A stretch of 60,677 nt of DNA from an uncultured Chromatiaceae bacterium. GTDB lineage: Bacteria; Pseudomonadota; Gammaproteobacteria; Enterobacterales; Alteromonadaceae. The notes under the pieces were generated by a model. That model worked only from the letters and a program-made list of their open reading frames with translations. It ran no database searches and had not been told where the DNA came from. This document shows, one piece after another, positions 60,036-60,677 of this stretch (position 1 is its first letter; the number at the start of each line of letters is the position of its first letter). The stretch lies in assembly GCA_937978655.1 (NCBI GenBank), contig CALJUX010000021.1, positions 1 through 60,677 on the forward strand. The letters run 5' to 3'. The position numbers and the translations under genes are program-made.

Positions 60036-60677
60036 CGCGCAGCAATAGTGGCGGTGATCGCTTTGGTTGCCCGTTTCTGCGCATACATGCGTAAATCTGC
60101 TTTATGTAACAGCCCTTCCGGCGTTGTTTCCTCTGACGGATACAACGCATGCCCCACGCTGAGTGTCAGGTGCTGACTGCAATCTTCAAAGAGAAAGTTG
60201 AGGCTGGTCTGCGTCTTAAGCCGGAACAGCACGGCGTCCACATCTGGCTGCGTGGCAAAAGGCATCAGCACCGCGAATTCGTCACCGCCGAGGCGGGCAA
60301 CAGTATCTTCCGGTCTGAAACAGCCTTTCAGCTGCCGGCTGATCTCGACCAGTGCCTGATCGCCACAGCGATGACCATAGTTGTCGTTGAGCATTTTCAG
60401 GTCATTCATATCCAGCACGACAATCAGCAGACACTGCCCGGAGCGTTTTAAATGGGCCCTTAATGCTTCCATAAAAACCGAGCGGTTCGCCAAATCGGTC
60501 AGCGAATCATGGGTTGCCTGATACAGCAGATTGTCGGCACCATAGCGGCTGCAGTAATACATCACAGAGCCAAGCTGCTCCGCAATTAATTGCAGGAAAG
60601 CAATCTGCCGTGCGGTATAACGGCCGGTGCGTTTTGACATGACCTTGAGCACACCAACTGGCGTATCAAAATACTGC
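60032..60677 (-). CDS. GAF-GGDEF diguanylate cyclase (5' end off window)
   Basis: The frame is open to the right edge, so the N-terminus is missing. The visible part begins with the tail of a GAF domain (DTPVGVLKVMSKRTGRYT and IAFLQLIAEQLGSVMYY). A GGDEF domain follows with substrate motif LDMNDLKMLNDNYGHRCGD, active-site GGDEF in ARLGGDEFAVLMPF and the late block SVGHALYP...LLHKADLRMYAQKR. The I-site position reads FRPEDT, giving R-x-x-D-like R-P-E-D, so product inhibition is plausible. It probably synthesises c-di-GMP in response to a ligand bound by GAF. An in-frame GTG near 60652 would give a short protein but would cut the GAF domain. Confidence 0.88.
   Translation of the reverse strand, partial: QYFDTPVGVLKVMSKRTGRYTARQIAFLQLIAEQLGSVMYYCSRYGADNLLYQATHDSLTDLANRSVFMEALRAHLKRSGQCLLIVVLDMNDLKMLNDNYGHRCGDQALVEISRQLKGCFRPEDTVARLGGDEFAVLMPFATQPDVDAVLFRLKTQTSLNFLFEDCSQHLTLSVGHALYPSEETTPEGLLHKADLRMYAQKRATKAITATIAAR

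Noticed and set aside
1..60677. CRISPR arrays, insertion sequences, integrases, toxin-antitoxin pairs, tRNA genes
   Set aside because: I looked for regular repeats, transposase or integrase motifs and tRNA cloverleaf ends and found none that I can support.

Overview
The window looks like chromosomal DNA of a free-living gammaproteobacterium close to Rheinheimera/Alishewanella or Shewanella-type Alteromonadales. This placement is inferred from gene content and is not proven. The main clues are a complete atcJABC cold-adaptation operon, a GlyGly-CTERM exported protein, an ABC exporter/LytTR operon and a Tat-exported PhoX. DNA is moderately GC-rich throughout, except for a visibly more AT-rich glycosyltransferase-like gene at 7792-8931. 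I see no rRNA, tRNA, CRISPR array, phage block or transposase. The first 53 bases are Illumina adapter, so the left edge is a contig end with artefactual sequence.

Layout. 55-7568: end of an unknown gene, then the tripartite RND pump operon mdtABC. 7792-15030: a mixed region with a CgeB-like glycosyltransferase, a ROK regulator, a chemoreceptor, a small membrane protein, an outer-membrane barrel, a secreted LTD/endonuclease I nuclease and a small membrane-anchored protein. 15088-21085: one six-gene minus-strand operon encoding a Yip1-family membrane protein, a MacA-like adaptor, a MacB-like ATPase, an FtsX-type permease, a LytS-type histidine kinase and a LytTR response regulator. 21241-23681: two exported lipoprotein-like enzymes, a bicovalent-flavin oxidase and an SMP-30-type lactonase, which could act in sequence. 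23852-27044: a FlaF-like flagellin chaperone and a flagellin-like, cysteine-free secreted protein, divergent from an Hpt-REC-REC-GGDEF diguanylate cyclase. 27080-29618: atcJABC. 29845-31340: rmlD-rmlC. 31546-37668: an old-yellow enzyme, a 2OG-Fe oxygenase, ElaA, PhoX behind four in-register PhoB half-sites, and an alpha/beta hydrolase. 37690-43062 (minus strand): DMT permease, cysM, SpoU-type rRNA methyltransferase, YtcJ-like amidohydrolase and YlqF GTPase. 43265-47602: an FG-GAP protein with a periplasmic cyclophilin, a GNAT and a PepSY membrane protein. 47766-50610: sbp-cysT-cysW without cysA. 50761-60677: the GlyGly-CTERM protein, a CoA-transferase, an AraC/GyrI regulator, a soluble PAS-PAS chemoreceptor, an SDR, an FAD/NAD(P) protein and an edge-truncated GAF-GGDEF cyclase.

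The strongest lead for something undescribed is the flagellin-like protein plus FlaF-like chaperone at 23852-25159, which stands away from any flagellar cluster and is divergent from a c-di-GMP enzyme. Next are the exported oxidase/lactonase pair and the self-contained Yip1-MacAB-LytTR operon. Most of the remainder is ordinary core or accessory chromosome.
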